From: an uncultured Collinsella sp.
Lineage (GTDB): Bacteria; Actinomycetota; Coriobacteriia; Coriobacteriales; Coriobacteriaceae
NCBI GenBank assembly: GCA_900549745.1
Contig: URPJ01000005.1
Span: 31,300-95,299 of the forward strand
Direction of reading: 5' to 3'
Length of the DNA: 64,000 bases
Both the position numbers and the translations under genes were made by a program. Shown here one piece after another: positions 24,578 to 32,926 of this stretch (the first letter of the stretch is position 1; each line of letters begins with the position of its first letter). The notes beneath the pieces were generated by a model. The model was given only the letters and a program-made list of their open reading frames with translations, did not search any database and was not told where the DNA came from.

Positions 24578-26017
24578 ATGAGCGACGGAAAGAAAAAGCT
24601 TTCCTTCTTGACGGTCATTTCGACCATCATCTGCGTCGTCTTCGTTTGCGAGGCCGCCGCTCCTGCTGCTGCCATTGGCAACCAGCAGTTCTTCTGGTGG
24701 ATCTTCCTGATCCTGACCTTCCTGCTTCCCTACGGCATGGTTGTCGCCGAGCTCGGTACCACCTATGACGGCGAGGGCGGCATTTACGACTGGGTACGCG
24801 ATGGCCTGGGCGACAAATGGGGCGCCCGCATCTCGTACTACTACTGGGTCAACTACCCGCTGTGGATCGCCTCGCTGGCTACCATGTTCCCCGACATTTT
24901 GGGCATGGTCTTTGGCGTCGAGTTCAACTTGATCGCCAAGATGGGTATCGATCTTGCCTTTGTGTGGATCGTCTACCTCATGGGCCGCTCCAAGGCGGCC
25001 GACTCCGAGTGGGTCCTTAACGGTGGCGCCATCATCAAGGTCGCCGTTGCCGTTATCGTTGGCGCTTTGGGCATTTGGTATGCCATGGAGAACGGTTTTG
25101 CGAACGACATGTCCGCTGCCACCTTCCTGCCCGAGCTCACCAACACCAACGCTCTCGGCTACCTGTCGATCATCATCTTTAACTTCATGGGCTTCGAGGT
25201 CATCTGCACCATGACCGACGACATGGCCGATCCCGCTCGCGATATCCCCAAGGCTATCATCGTCGGTGGCCTGTCCATCGCCGTGATCTACCTGTTCGCT
25301 GGCTTTGGCATCGGCGCCGCCGTGCCGGCCGACTCCATCGATCCCGACTACGGCATGATCGTCGCAGTCCAGACCATGGTGGGCGACTCCATGATCTTTA
25401 AGGTCATCTGCATCGCCTTCCTGATCACCCTGTTCGCCAACATGGCCGCTTGGTCCTTCGGCGTTAACTCCGTTGCTCGCTACGCTGCCGAGCACGGCAA
25501 CATGCCCAAGGTCTTCGCCTCGATGATCTCGGATGACGACATGCCCAACGGCGCCAACCTGGTCAACGCTGTCGTTGCCTCCCTGGTGCTGTGCCTGCAG
25601 CTCGTTCCCATCGACGCCATCTCCAACGGTGCCTTCTGGATGCTCTTTGGCACCTCTGTCGTCTTCCTGCTGTTGACCTACATCCCGATGTTCCCGGCGT
25701 TCCTCAACCTTCGTAAGAACGACCCCAACCGTGAGCGCATCTTCACGTTCCCGTTTAAGGGCGCCATGATGAAGGTCATGCTGGCCATCCCCTGCATCGA
25801 GCTGGTTCTTGCCATCGTTGCCACGCTGATCCCGTTCTCCGCTGCTGAAATTGGCGACAAGGTCCCGATGATCGTTATCTTCATCGTGCTCGTGCTCATC
25901 GGCGAGGTCGTCCGCGTCGTCAGCGCTAAGGGCCGCGAGACCGAGTACAAGGGTCTGACCCCTGAGCTCGCAGCCCAGCGTCTCGCTGAGGAGGCCGCCG
26001 AGGCCGAGGAGAACTAG
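24578..26017 (+). CDS. aguD: Agmatine/putrescine antiporter 1 (APC family)
   Basis: The 479-residue protein has about 12 membrane segments and APC-superfamily features, starting with VISTIICVVFVCEAAAPAAAIGNQQFFWWIF. It is the gene between putrescine carbamoyltransferase and agmatine deiminase, the place of the agmatine/putrescine exchanger in lactic-acid-bacterial clusters. It likely imports agmatine in exchange for putrescine. A close paralogue is at 28138. The C terminus is Glu/Ala-rich and cytoplasmic. Confidence 0.9.
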   Translation: MSDGKKKLSFLTVISTIICVVFVCEAAAPAAAIGNQQFFWWIFLILTFLLPYGMVVAELGTTYDGEGGIYDWVRDGLGDKWGARISYYYWVNYPLWIASLATMFPDILGMVFGVEFNLIAKMGIDLAFVWIVYLMGRSKAADSEWVLNGGAIIKVAVAVIVGALGIWYAMENGFANDMSAATFLPELTNTNALGYLSIIIFNFMGFEVICTMTDDMADPARDIPKAIIVGGLSIAVIYLFAGFGIGAAVPADSIDPDYGMIVAVQTMVGDSMIFKVICIAFLITLFANMAAWSFGVNSVARYAAEHGNMPKVFASMISDDDMPNGANLVNAVVASLVLCLQLVPIDAISNGAFWMLFGTSVVFLLLTYIPMFPAFLNLRKNDPNRERIFTFPFKGAMMKVMLAIPCIELVLAIVATLIPFSAAEIGDKVPMIVIFIVLVLIGEVVRVVSAKGRETEYKGLTPELAAQRLAEEAAEAEEN

Positions 26018-26385
26018 AGCACCCGGTTCTGGGGCTCCAACCCTCCTCGTGTACCAACGCGCGCTTCGTCGGGCTTGTCGCTCCCGACTCCGGGCACTCT
26101 AGCCTCTTCGGAGGCGTGTCCAAGCGACAGGTTTGCTAACCATTCCCCCGGGGTGGGTGTGAGCGATAGCTCCGGTAACCACCGCCCACCCCAATCTCTC
26201 TTCCGTATCCTTCGTGCGTTTTGTCTCCGCGCACTTGGTTACGTCGTCGCTTGCCGGTGCGATTCCGTGAAAACCGGCACCGGGCGCCCCGACCTTTGCC
26301 GGGGAACGGGCGCCTACCATCTCTTGGTTTTAGGCTGCGGGTAACCCGCCCGCAGCAAGCGATCGTTCGATTTGGAGGAAATCTT
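26018..26385 (+). ncRNA. Hairpin-rich leader of agmatine deiminase 1 (candidate structured RNA)
   Basis: These 368 bases have no credible gene but hold several stem-loops. They are GTCGGG/CCCGAC (about 26066-26087), GCCTC-TTC-GGAGGC (26103-26115), GGGGTGGG/CCCACCCC (26150-26192), GCCGGT/ACCGGC (about 26253-26279) and a GC-rich hairpin around 26290-26310. GGAGGAAA precedes the start at 26386. No known riboswitch core was recognised. A regulatory leader or processed spacer is inferred. Confidence 0.45.
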
Positions 26386-27591
26386 ATGCGTACGATCACC
26401 GAGTCCGAGTCCACCCCCAAGGCCGACGGCTTCTTCATGCCCGCCGAGTTCGCCCCGCAGGATCGCGTGTGGATGGGCTGGCCCCACCGCACCGACACCT
26501 GGGCCCACGGCGCCAAGCCGGCCCAGAAGCAGTATGCCGCCATCGCCCGCGCCATCTCCGAGTTCACCCCGGTCTATATGTGCGCCAACCAGGTCGACTA
26601 CGCCAACTGCAAGGCCGTCTTCGAGAACGACGAGAACGTCACCGTCATCGAGATGACCACCGACGACGCCTGGTTCCGCGACACTGCCGCCACCTACGTC
26701 ATCAACGGCAAGGGCGAGAAGCGCGCCAACCACTGGCACTTCAACGCCTACGGCGGCCTCGTCGACGGCCTGTACTTCCCGTGGGACAAGGACGAGCAGA
26801 TCGCCCTCAAGATGGCTGAGCTCTCCGGCTGCCGCCGCTATCGTCCCGACGACATGATCCTCGAGGGCGGCTCCATCACCGTCGACGGCGAGGGCACCCT
26901 TGTCGTGACCGACCAGTGCCTGCTTTCCCCGGGCCGCACCTGCTCTGCGGTTCTGGAGGAGGAAGAGGATCCCGAGTCCATCTGGCCCAAGTACCGCAAG
27001 AAGTTTGAGCCCTGGAGCGAGGAGCTTCGCGCCTACATGGACGAGCACCTCAAGGATTACCTGGGTGTCGAGAAGGTCATCTGGGTCAAGGAGGGCATCG
27101 ACCCCGAGGAGACCAACGGCCACATCGACGACGTCGCCACGTTCATCGCGCCGGGCGTCATGGCCTGCATTTGGACCGACGATCCCGAGTATCCGTTCTA
27201 CGAGCAGTGCCACGCTGCCTACGAGACCCTCTCCAACGCCGTCGACGCCAAGGGCCGCAAGATGAAGGTCTACAAGCTCTGCATGCCCGTGAACCCGCTG
27301 TTCATGGACCAGGCTTCCTGCGACACCATCGACGCCGACGAGAACGCCGAGCCGCGCGTCCCCGACGAGCCGCTGATCGCCTCCTACATGAACTACCTCG
27401 TGACCAACCACGGCGTTATCGTCCCGCAGTACGGCGACGAGAACGACCAGCTGGCCGTCGACACGCTCCAGAAGATCTACGACGAGGTCTGGGGCGAGGG
27501 CGTCTACAAGTGCGTCGGCGTTCAGTCCGAGCAGGTCGTCTTCGGTGGCGGCAACATCCACTGCATTACTCAGCAGGAGCCGTCCGCGTAA
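26386..27591 (+). CDS. aguA: Agmatine deiminase 1
   Basis: The 401-residue protein belongs to the guanidino-group-modifying (PPAD) family and hydrolyses agmatine to N-carbamoylputrescine and ammonia. It shows ITESESTPKADGFFMPAEF at the start, ILEGGSITVDGEG with the catalytic Glu, TNGHIDD with the catalytic His, and Cys393 in GGGNIHCITQQ. It is about 28 residues longer than the paralogue at 37056. The extra sequence lies around residues 185-215 (EEEEDPESIWPKYRKKFEPW), before VEKVIWVKEGID. The ribosome-binding site is GGAGGAAA. Confidence 0.95.
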   Translation: MRTITESESTPKADGFFMPAEFAPQDRVWMGWPHRTDTWAHGAKPAQKQYAAIARAISEFTPVYMCANQVDYANCKAVFENDENVTVIEMTTDDAWFRDTAATYVINGKGEKRANHWHFNAYGGLVDGLYFPWDKDEQIALKMAELSGCRRYRPDDMILEGGSITVDGEGTLVVTDQCLLSPGRTCSAVLEEEEDPESIWPKYRKKFEPWSEELRAYMDEHLKDYLGVEKVIWVKEGIDPEETNGHIDDVATFIAPGVMACIWTDDPEYPFYEQCHAAYETLSNAVDAKGRKMKVYKLCMPVNPLFMDQASCDTIDADENAEPRVPDEPLIASYMNYLVTNHGVIVPQYGDENDQLAVDTLQKIYDEVWGEGVYKCVGVQSEQVVFGGGNIHCITQQEPSA

Positions 27592-27692
27592 TTGTCTGTC
27601 TTCCCGAGGCACGGCACCTTGCCCTTCAATCGTCGGGCATGACCCTTAAGGTCTATGCCCTCCTCTTTCAGGGCAATCTGCCGCACCTCAGA

Positions 27693-27789
27693 AACCCAGC
27701 CGATCAATCGGACAGTCGGTGAATCGCACCGTGACCATCTCGGGGCATTGATGGTCGGTTTATTCGATGTCTTGGTCGGCTGGGTTTTT
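27693..27789 (+). terminator. Complex terminator after agmatine deiminase 1
   Basis: AACCCAGCCGA (27693-27703) pairs with TCGGCTGGGTT (27776-27786), followed by TTT. Inner hairpins include GACCATC/GATGGTC. The long branched form is unusual for a plain terminator. A second hairpin, GGGCACTCCG/CGGAGTGCCC, follows at 27794-27825. Confidence 0.7.
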
Positions 27790-27841
27790 CTTTGGGCACT
27801 CCGTTGCCTCCACTTCGGAGTGCCCGCCTCTTTGATTGAGT

Positions 27842-27910
27842 ACGCGTCTGATCTGGGATTTATTGCGGGTTAGGCCAATTGTTCGCTTGAATATCCCAGG
27901 TCAGACGCGT
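27842..27910 (+). repeat. 18-bp inverted repeat in the leader of antiporter 2
   Basis: ACGCGTCTGATCTGGGAT (27842-27859) and ATCCCAGGTCAGACGCGT (27893-27910) can pair throughout as RNA (one G-U), with a 33-base loop. It lies about 230 bases upstream of the antiporter start. The remaining non-coding sequence to 28137 shows no clear gene. Confidence 0.7.
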
Positions 27911-28137
27911 CTTCAATTGCCAAAAGATTCCAGTCGCAATCGCGGCCGTTTTGATCGGAGTATCTATGTACCAGCGTATCGTTATCTACACGCGCCTGTT
28001 CCGCGAGCGTTGGTCCAACAATTGCATCCTCTCTTCTCTTTGGGATGGCACCTGCACCGGTGACGCGGCCTGCAACCCTACCTTGGGCTGCGCCTTCGGT
28101 ACAGATGCCATCCTTTTTGCTGTAGGGGAAGCGTGCC

Positions 28138-29547
28138 ATGGCAGGTAAAAAGTTCTCCCTGTTCGAGGTCATCCTCTCGGTTATCTGCGTTGTCTTTACC
28201 ATCGAGGCGGCTGCTCCGGCATCTGCCATGGGTAACGTGCAGTTCTTCTGGTGGATCTTCCTTATCATTACGTTTTTGCTTCCCTATGGCCTGGTGGTGG
28301 CCGAGCTCGGTACGGCGTTCGATTCCGAGGGCGGCCTGTACGACTGGGTTCGCCTGGGCTTGGGAGACCGTTGGTGTGCACGCTGCTCCTGGTGCTATTG
28401 GGTCAACTTTCCACTGTGGGTGGCAAGTATCGCCTGCATGTTCCCCAGTGTCATCAATGCGGTATGGGGCATCGAATTTTCGCTTGGGGTCCGAATTGCC
28501 ATCGAGCTTGCCTTTGTGTGGGGCGTCACGGTCATGGCAATGCAGCCGGTGGCCGAGGCCGATTGGGTCATGGATGGCGGCGCCGTCATCAAGGTGCTCA
28601 TTACCGCCGTGGTGGGAATCATCGGCATCTGGTTTGCCTGCAACAACGGCTTTGCCAACGATATGTCGTTTAAGACATTTGTCCCCGATCTGGGAGACAC
28701 TAACTCACTGACGTATCTTTCAATCATCCTATTCAACTTTATGGGCTTTGAGGTGGTCGCGACCTTTGCCAGCACGATGAAGAACCCATCGCGCGATATC
28801 CCCAAGGCGGTTATCGCCGGTGGCGTTGCCATCGCGGCGATCTACATTATCTGTGGCATCGGTATTGGAGCCGCGGTTCCCACCGAGCAGCTTTCACTCG
28901 ATTCGGGCATTGTGGACGCGGTTGCCGCCATGGTGGGGCGCGCTCACCCGCTGACGATGGTCGTGGGCGTGGCCTTTCTGGTAACGCTGTTTGCCAACAT
29001 GATCTGTTGGAGCTTTGGCGTCAACAACGTGGCGAGCTATGCCGCGCGCCATGGCAACATGCCGCGTCCCTTTGCGCTGGTGTCCAAGAAGACCGGCATG
29101 CCCAACGGCTCGGCACTCATTAACGGTTGTTTTGCCAGCTTGGTGCTGCTACTTCAGATTCCGCTGGGTGAAGGTTCCGACGTCTTTTGGGTCTTCTTCT
29201 CGATGAACGTCGTCTTTCTGCTCATGAGCTATATCCCGATGTTCCCGGCGTTTTGGCGCCTGCGTAAATACGACGACCGCCCGCGTGTGTTTCGCGCGCC
29301 CTTCGAGGGCAAGGTGCTTGCGGTAGCGCTTGCGGTGCCGGTGGTAGAACTCGTGCTTTCGATTGTTGCGACAATCGTGCCGCTTAACAGCTCGCCCGCC
29401 GAGATGTCAAAGTTGCCGATCCTCATGGGTGTGGTGATCGGCGTGTTGCTGGGCGAGGTTTCGCGCCTCATATCGCGCCGCGGCCGCAGCATCGACAATC
29501 CCGGCGTTGGCGCAAGGGGGACAGGTCGCTTTGCACCAAAACAGTAG
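28138..29547 (+). CDS. Agmatine/putrescine antiporter 2 (APC family)
   Basis: The 469-residue protein is a close paralogue of the antiporter at 24578; both begin with a segment like SVICVVFTIEAAAPASAMGNVQFFWWIF and have about 12 membrane segments. It may exchange agmatine and putrescine or a related amine pair. The start at 28138 is preceded by GGGGAAG. It follows a 546-base structured gap, so it is probably a separate transcript. The C terminus is short and basic. Confidence 0.88.
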   Translation: MAGKKFSLFEVILSVICVVFTIEAAAPASAMGNVQFFWWIFLIITFLLPYGLVVAELGTAFDSEGGLYDWVRLGLGDRWCARCSWCYWVNFPLWVASIACMFPSVINAVWGIEFSLGVRIAIELAFVWGVTVMAMQPVAEADWVMDGGAVIKVLITAVVGIIGIWFACNNGFANDMSFKTFVPDLGDTNSLTYLSIILFNFMGFEVVATFASTMKNPSRDIPKAVIAGGVAIAAIYIICGIGIGAAVPTEQLSLDSGIVDAVAAMVGRAHPLTMVVGVAFLVTLFANMICWSFGVNNVASYAARHGNMPRPFALVSKKTGMPNGSALINGCFASLVLLLQIPLGEGSDVFWVFFSMNVVFLLMSYIPMFPAFWRLRKYDDRPRVFRAPFEGKVLAVALAVPVVELVLSIVATIVPLNSSPAEMSKLPILMGVVIGVLLGEVSRLISRRGRSIDNPGVGARGTGRFAPKQ

Positions 29548-29582
29548 CGCCGCGAGTTGTGCGGTGCTAGATGCATCTTGGA

Positions 29583-29774
29583 TTACTGCTCACGCTGCTC
29601 GGGATCAGATGCGAGCTTGGGTGCAAAGTAGGGGACGTGGCCCAGGTAGGGACAGCTGTCCGAACGCGCCTCAACGGCGCAGGGGACATTGTCGTAGGTC
29701 ATGGAAGAACCGAGTCGGGTGATGGCCTTGGCGGCGGGCGCGACGAGCATCTTGAGCGGAGCGATCGGTGTCAT
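29583..29774 (-). CDS. Small hypothetical protein
   Basis: A 63-codon frame starts at 29774 with AAAGGAGA at ideal spacing upstream, better than expected by chance for such a short frame. It begins MTPIAPLKMLVAPAAKAITRLGSSMTYDNVPC and has two Cys (around residues 32 and 41). No family was recognised. It is divergent from the broken LuxR gene. Confidence 0.5.
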   Translation of the reverse strand: MTPIAPLKMLVAPAAKAITRLGSSMTYDNVPCAVEARSDSCPYLGHVPYFAPKLASDPEQREQ

Positions 29775-29812
29775 GGCATCTCCTTTCATCGGTGAGACAC
29801 AGCTTGTTTATC

Positions 29813-29832
29813 TAAACGATACAGTACGTTTA
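29813..29832. promoter_or_regulatory. Short inverted repeat between the small ORF and broken LuxR gene
   Basis: TAAACG-ATACAGTA-CGTTTA is a perfect six-base inverted repeat with an eight-base spacer in the divergent promoter region. It may be an operator. Confidence 0.45.
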
Positions 29833-29902
29833 ATCGGTGAGTCTAATCTTGCGGCAAAGAATCTGTCAACATCCTCACAGCATCTAGACAGGGGAGGCGG
29901 GC

Positions 29903-30895
29903 ATGAGTTTCGCGTTCTATATCTACACCACGATTATCATGGGTGTGGCTCTGGTGACCAGTGCCGTGGCATTGGTGGTTTGGCTCATGACGCGCCGTCG
30001 CGACAGCCTCGTGGCCGCGGCGGGTTTTTTGCTCTATATGCTCGATATGTCGGTCATCTTTTTTGACGAGTACAATCGGCTCAAATAGGACTACGCCGTT
30101 ACCTTTAGCGAGCCGCTGCAGCACCCCTTGCTGCGCTGCGTGCTTGGTATTGCCATCTATGCCTGCGTGGTGCTATGGATGTTTGCGCGCTTGCGCAAAA
30201 GACCGACGTCGCGCATGCTCGGACTCGCTATCGTGCCGTTTTCAATCTTGCAATTGCTGCTGGTGCCTCGCAGCGGCGCTGCCGGAGAGGTGCAGCAGTA
30301 TCTCTTTTGGCTCACGCGTGACCTGGGTAATGTAGGATGTCTTGCCTATGCCGCCTGGCATTACCGGTACAGAGCAACGCGTGTTGAGAAACTCGACCTC
30401 GACCGCTCAAAGCTCTTTTGGAAGGTGGCCTTCGTTCTTGTGTTTTGCGTGATCGCCGAGGACACCTACATGATCTTGTTCTGCCGCCCCGACTCCCAAA
30501 ACCCCGTCATCGGCCTCTTTTTGTGGTATCTGTCCGAGCGCAATATCTCCGAAAACGTGCTGCTCGTGGTATGCGCGGCTCAGCTTTTTTGCCAGTTTAG
30601 CCATATCCTGCGTGTGTATGCCCGTCATCCGCGTGCCGATGAGGACGTGGCAGCCGAGAGCGCAAGCTCTGAGGACGATCTCGCATCGCGTGTGGTGATT
30701 TATGCCGACGCCCATAAGCTGTCACGGCGCGAGCAGGAGGTGCTCACGCTGGTGCTGAAGGGCAACGACGCCCAAAACATCGCCAGCGAGTTGGTCATCA
30801 GCCCTGGCACGGTCAAGGCACACTTGCATCGCATCTACGTTAAAAGCGGCGTCTCCAACCGAGATGACCTTATAGATACCTTTTGGCGTTCCTAG
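29903..30895 (+). pseudogene. Membrane LuxR-family regulator interrupted by an amber codon
   Basis: Codons 1-61 (MSFAFYIYTTIIMG... FFDEYNRLK) end at TAG (30086-30088). Beyond it the same frame continues with DYAVTFSEPLQHPLLR and about 260 more codons, ending in a complete LuxR HTH (KLSRREQEVLTLVLKGNDAQNIASELVISPGTVKAHLHRIYVK). It aligns along its length with the intact 321-residue homologue at 22075, so a single in-frame stop breaks an otherwise whole gene. Readthrough, restart at TTG 30128 or a sequencing error are alternatives. Confidence 0.85.
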
Positions 30896-30975
30896 CCTCA
30901 TTCTTCCTCGCATGCGGGTCTTGCTGTGTGGGCGGCCACACCGTTGGGCGTAATGAAGCGGTAATAATCTCAGAC

Positions 30976-31014
30976 AATAAACCTGCAGGTAAAGCGTGTA
31001 AACCTGCTTAAACT
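30976..31014 (+). promoter_or_regulatory. Tandem TAAACCTGC sites upstream of the amidohydrolase
   Basis: AATAAACCTGCAGGTAAAG (30976-30994) and GTGTAAACCTGCTTAAACT (30996-31014) are 20 bases apart, about two helical turns. They resemble the arms of the inverted repeat upstream of ptcA. A shared LuxR-type regulator is inferred. Confidence 0.6.
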
Positions 31015-31076
31015 GACCGTTTGCGGTCCCTGGCCTTGGCACGGATTTGCCCCTGTGTATCAATGGGTGTAGCGCG

Positions 31077-31159
31077 AAGCCGCGGACGTGGGACAGACGT
31101 CCGAGCACGGCTTGTAGGCACGCGCCGATGCGGGAGCGCTACGCTCCCAACCGAGTGCC
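31077..31159 (+). ncRNA. Candidate structured 5' leader of the amidohydrolase gene
   Basis: AAGCCG (31077-31082) pairs with CGGCTT (31108-31113) around an inner CGGACGT/ACGTCCG hairpin. GGCAC (31117-31121) pairs with GTGCC (31155-31159) around a perfect GGGAGCG/CGCTCCC hairpin (31132-31148). The nested folds lie about 50 bases before the start. No known riboswitch was recognised. Confidence 0.4.
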
Positions 31160-31210
31160 CACGCGGGCGGTGCGTCCGCGTTACAACCAAAGATGCCTGA
31201 GGAGGCTCGC

Positions 31211-32839
31211 ATGGACAAGGCTGATGTAGTTATCAAGAGCGACGCCGTCTTTACCGGCGATGGGCTCGAGCCGTTTAAGGGCGGCGTTGCCGTGCGGGGC
31301 GATAAAATCGTTGCCTGCGGTGACGATGCTCACCTGGCACCGTTTATCGGTCCCGATACCGAGGTGCGCGACTTTGGCGACCAGCTCGTCATGCCCGGCC
31401 TGATCGACTCGCACACGCATTTTGCCCAGGGCGCGTTTATGACCGACCCCGATTTTGCCGTCAACCTCATCGACTGCACCAGTTTTGAGATGGCGATGGA
31501 ACGTGTCGTGGCGTTTGCGGCCGACCATCCCGATAACGAGTGGATTCTGGGCTGCCAGATTATCCAGTTCCAGTGGGATGTCCCCGAGATGCCCACGGCC
31601 GCGATGATCGATGAGTACATCTCCGACCGCCCGGTATTTCTGCAGCAGGTTGACTTGCATACCTTTAGTGCCAATACCTGCGCCATCAACAAGGTGGGAG
31701 TAACTTCGCAGACGCCCGATCCCGCAGGCGGCAAGATCCTTAAGGATGCCGACGGCAATCTGACGGGCGTGTTTTCCAACAACGCCGGCGCCTTCTTTAT
31801 GGACGAGGTCTACGACCCAGCGCCCGAGGTTGTTGACGCGTCGTTTGCAAAAACCGCCCGGCGCGCCAATGCCCTGGGAATCACTACGGTCGGCATGGTC
31901 AATCCTACGTTTGTGAGCATGGAAAACCCGTATGCGGTGTTGGCAGGTCTTAATGCCAAGGGCGACTTGCCGCTGCGCGTGTTCCTGTACACCGACCTGT
32001 TCGAAAACGAGTCCTTGACGCTCGAGCAGATCAAGGAGAAATACGCCTTCCCGGGTACGCAGGTGGAGTGGCACGGCTTTAAGCAGTTCCTTGATGGTGT
32101 GTGCTCCGACCATACCGCCTGGATGCTTGAACCCTATAGCAACGCACCCGACACCTGTGGTGAGCCCGCGGAGGAGCCGGAGCGCATCCGTGCTGCCATC
32201 CTGAGGGCGCAGGAATGGGGCGTTGACACGCGCATCCATGCAATCGGCGATCGCTCGGTGCGTTTTGTGCTCGATTGCTTTGAGGAGGGCGAGCGCTTGC
32301 ATGGCAAGCGGGATTGTCGCCACTCCATGGAGCACAACGAGACGGTTCAACCCGAGGATATGCCGCGTTATGCCGAGCTCGGCGTCTGCCCCGGCATGCA
32401 GCCGTGGCACATGCTGCTCGATATGGCTGACCTTGCCAAGGACGAAGCCGTGGGTCCCGAGCGTGCCGCGCTTTCGTGGCCCCTGCATAGCCTGCTTGCC
32501 AGCGGAGCCGTGGTGCACCTGGGCAGTGACTTCCCCGTTGTGGGCTTGGAGCCCATGGAGGAGGTGTACGGCGCGGTCTTCCGCATGCTCGAGGACGGTT
32601 CCAACCCTGAGGGCTGGTTCCCCCAGGAGCGCATTACCATGGCCGAGGCTCTGCGCGCCTACACCTATGGCAGCGCCTACGCCATGCATGCCGAGGACCG
32701 CATCGGCACGCTCGCGTGCGGCAAACAGGCAGATATCTGCGTGCTCGACCGCAATCTCTTTGATTGCGAGCCGGCCGAGGTGCTCGAGGCTACCGCAGCC
32801 CTCACGATGATCGCCGGCAAGGTGGTCTTTGAGGCATAG
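31211..32839 (+). CDS. Amidohydrolase family protein (YtcJ-like)
   Basis: The 542-residue metal-dependent hydrolase has the HxH motif in PGLIDSHTHFAQG (about residue 65), a long central domain, EWHGFKQFLDG, an IHAIGDRSV motif, SMEHNE, and a late GSDFPVVGLEP. This is the amidohydrolase_3/YtcJ type, acting on unknown amides or cyclic compounds. ATG at 31211 follows GAGGAGG. It is followed by a MATE transporter 87 bases on. A link to amine or guanidine metabolism is suggested only by the neighbours. Confidence 0.85.
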   Translation: MDKADVVIKSDAVFTGDGLEPFKGGVAVRGDKIVACGDDAHLAPFIGPDTEVRDFGDQLVMPGLIDSHTHFAQGAFMTDPDFAVNLIDCTSFEMAMERVVAFAADHPDNEWILGCQIIQFQWDVPEMPTAAMIDEYISDRPVFLQQVDLHTFSANTCAINKVGVTSQTPDPAGGKILKDADGNLTGVFSNNAGAFFMDEVYDPAPEVVDASFAKTARRANALGITTVGMVNPTFVSMENPYAVLAGLNAKGDLPLRVFLYTDLFENESLTLEQIKEKYAFPGTQVEWHGFKQFLDGVCSDHTAWMLEPYSNAPDTCGEPAEEPERIRAAILRAQEWGVDTRIHAIGDRSVRFVLDCFEEGERLHGKRDCRHSMEHNETVQPEDMPRYAELGVCPGMQPWHMLLDMADLAKDEAVGPERAALSWPLHSLLASGAVVHLGSDFPVVGLEPMEEVYGAVFRMLEDGSNPEGWFPQERITMAEALRAYTYGSAYAMHAEDRIGTLACGKQADICVLDRNLFDCEPAEVLEATAALTMIAGKVVFEA

Positions 32840-32926
32840 CGCCATCGTTTGATTGGGCGGCTTGGTGCCAGTTGTCAGCCGCCTGACATCCATTCAGCAC
32901 TACTCTCTCAAGGAAAGGGGAGAACA

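Noticed and set aside
26240..26310. Cobalamin-type riboswitch
   Set aside because: GCCGGTGCGATTCCG and ACCGGCAC faintly recall the cobalamin core, but the B12 box and the remaining conserved segments are absent and the gene downstream is agmatine deiminase.
31181..32893. 570-codon minus-strand open frame opposite the amidohydrolase
   Set aside because: It mirrors the codon pattern of a clearly homologous gene on the other strand and shows no motif.
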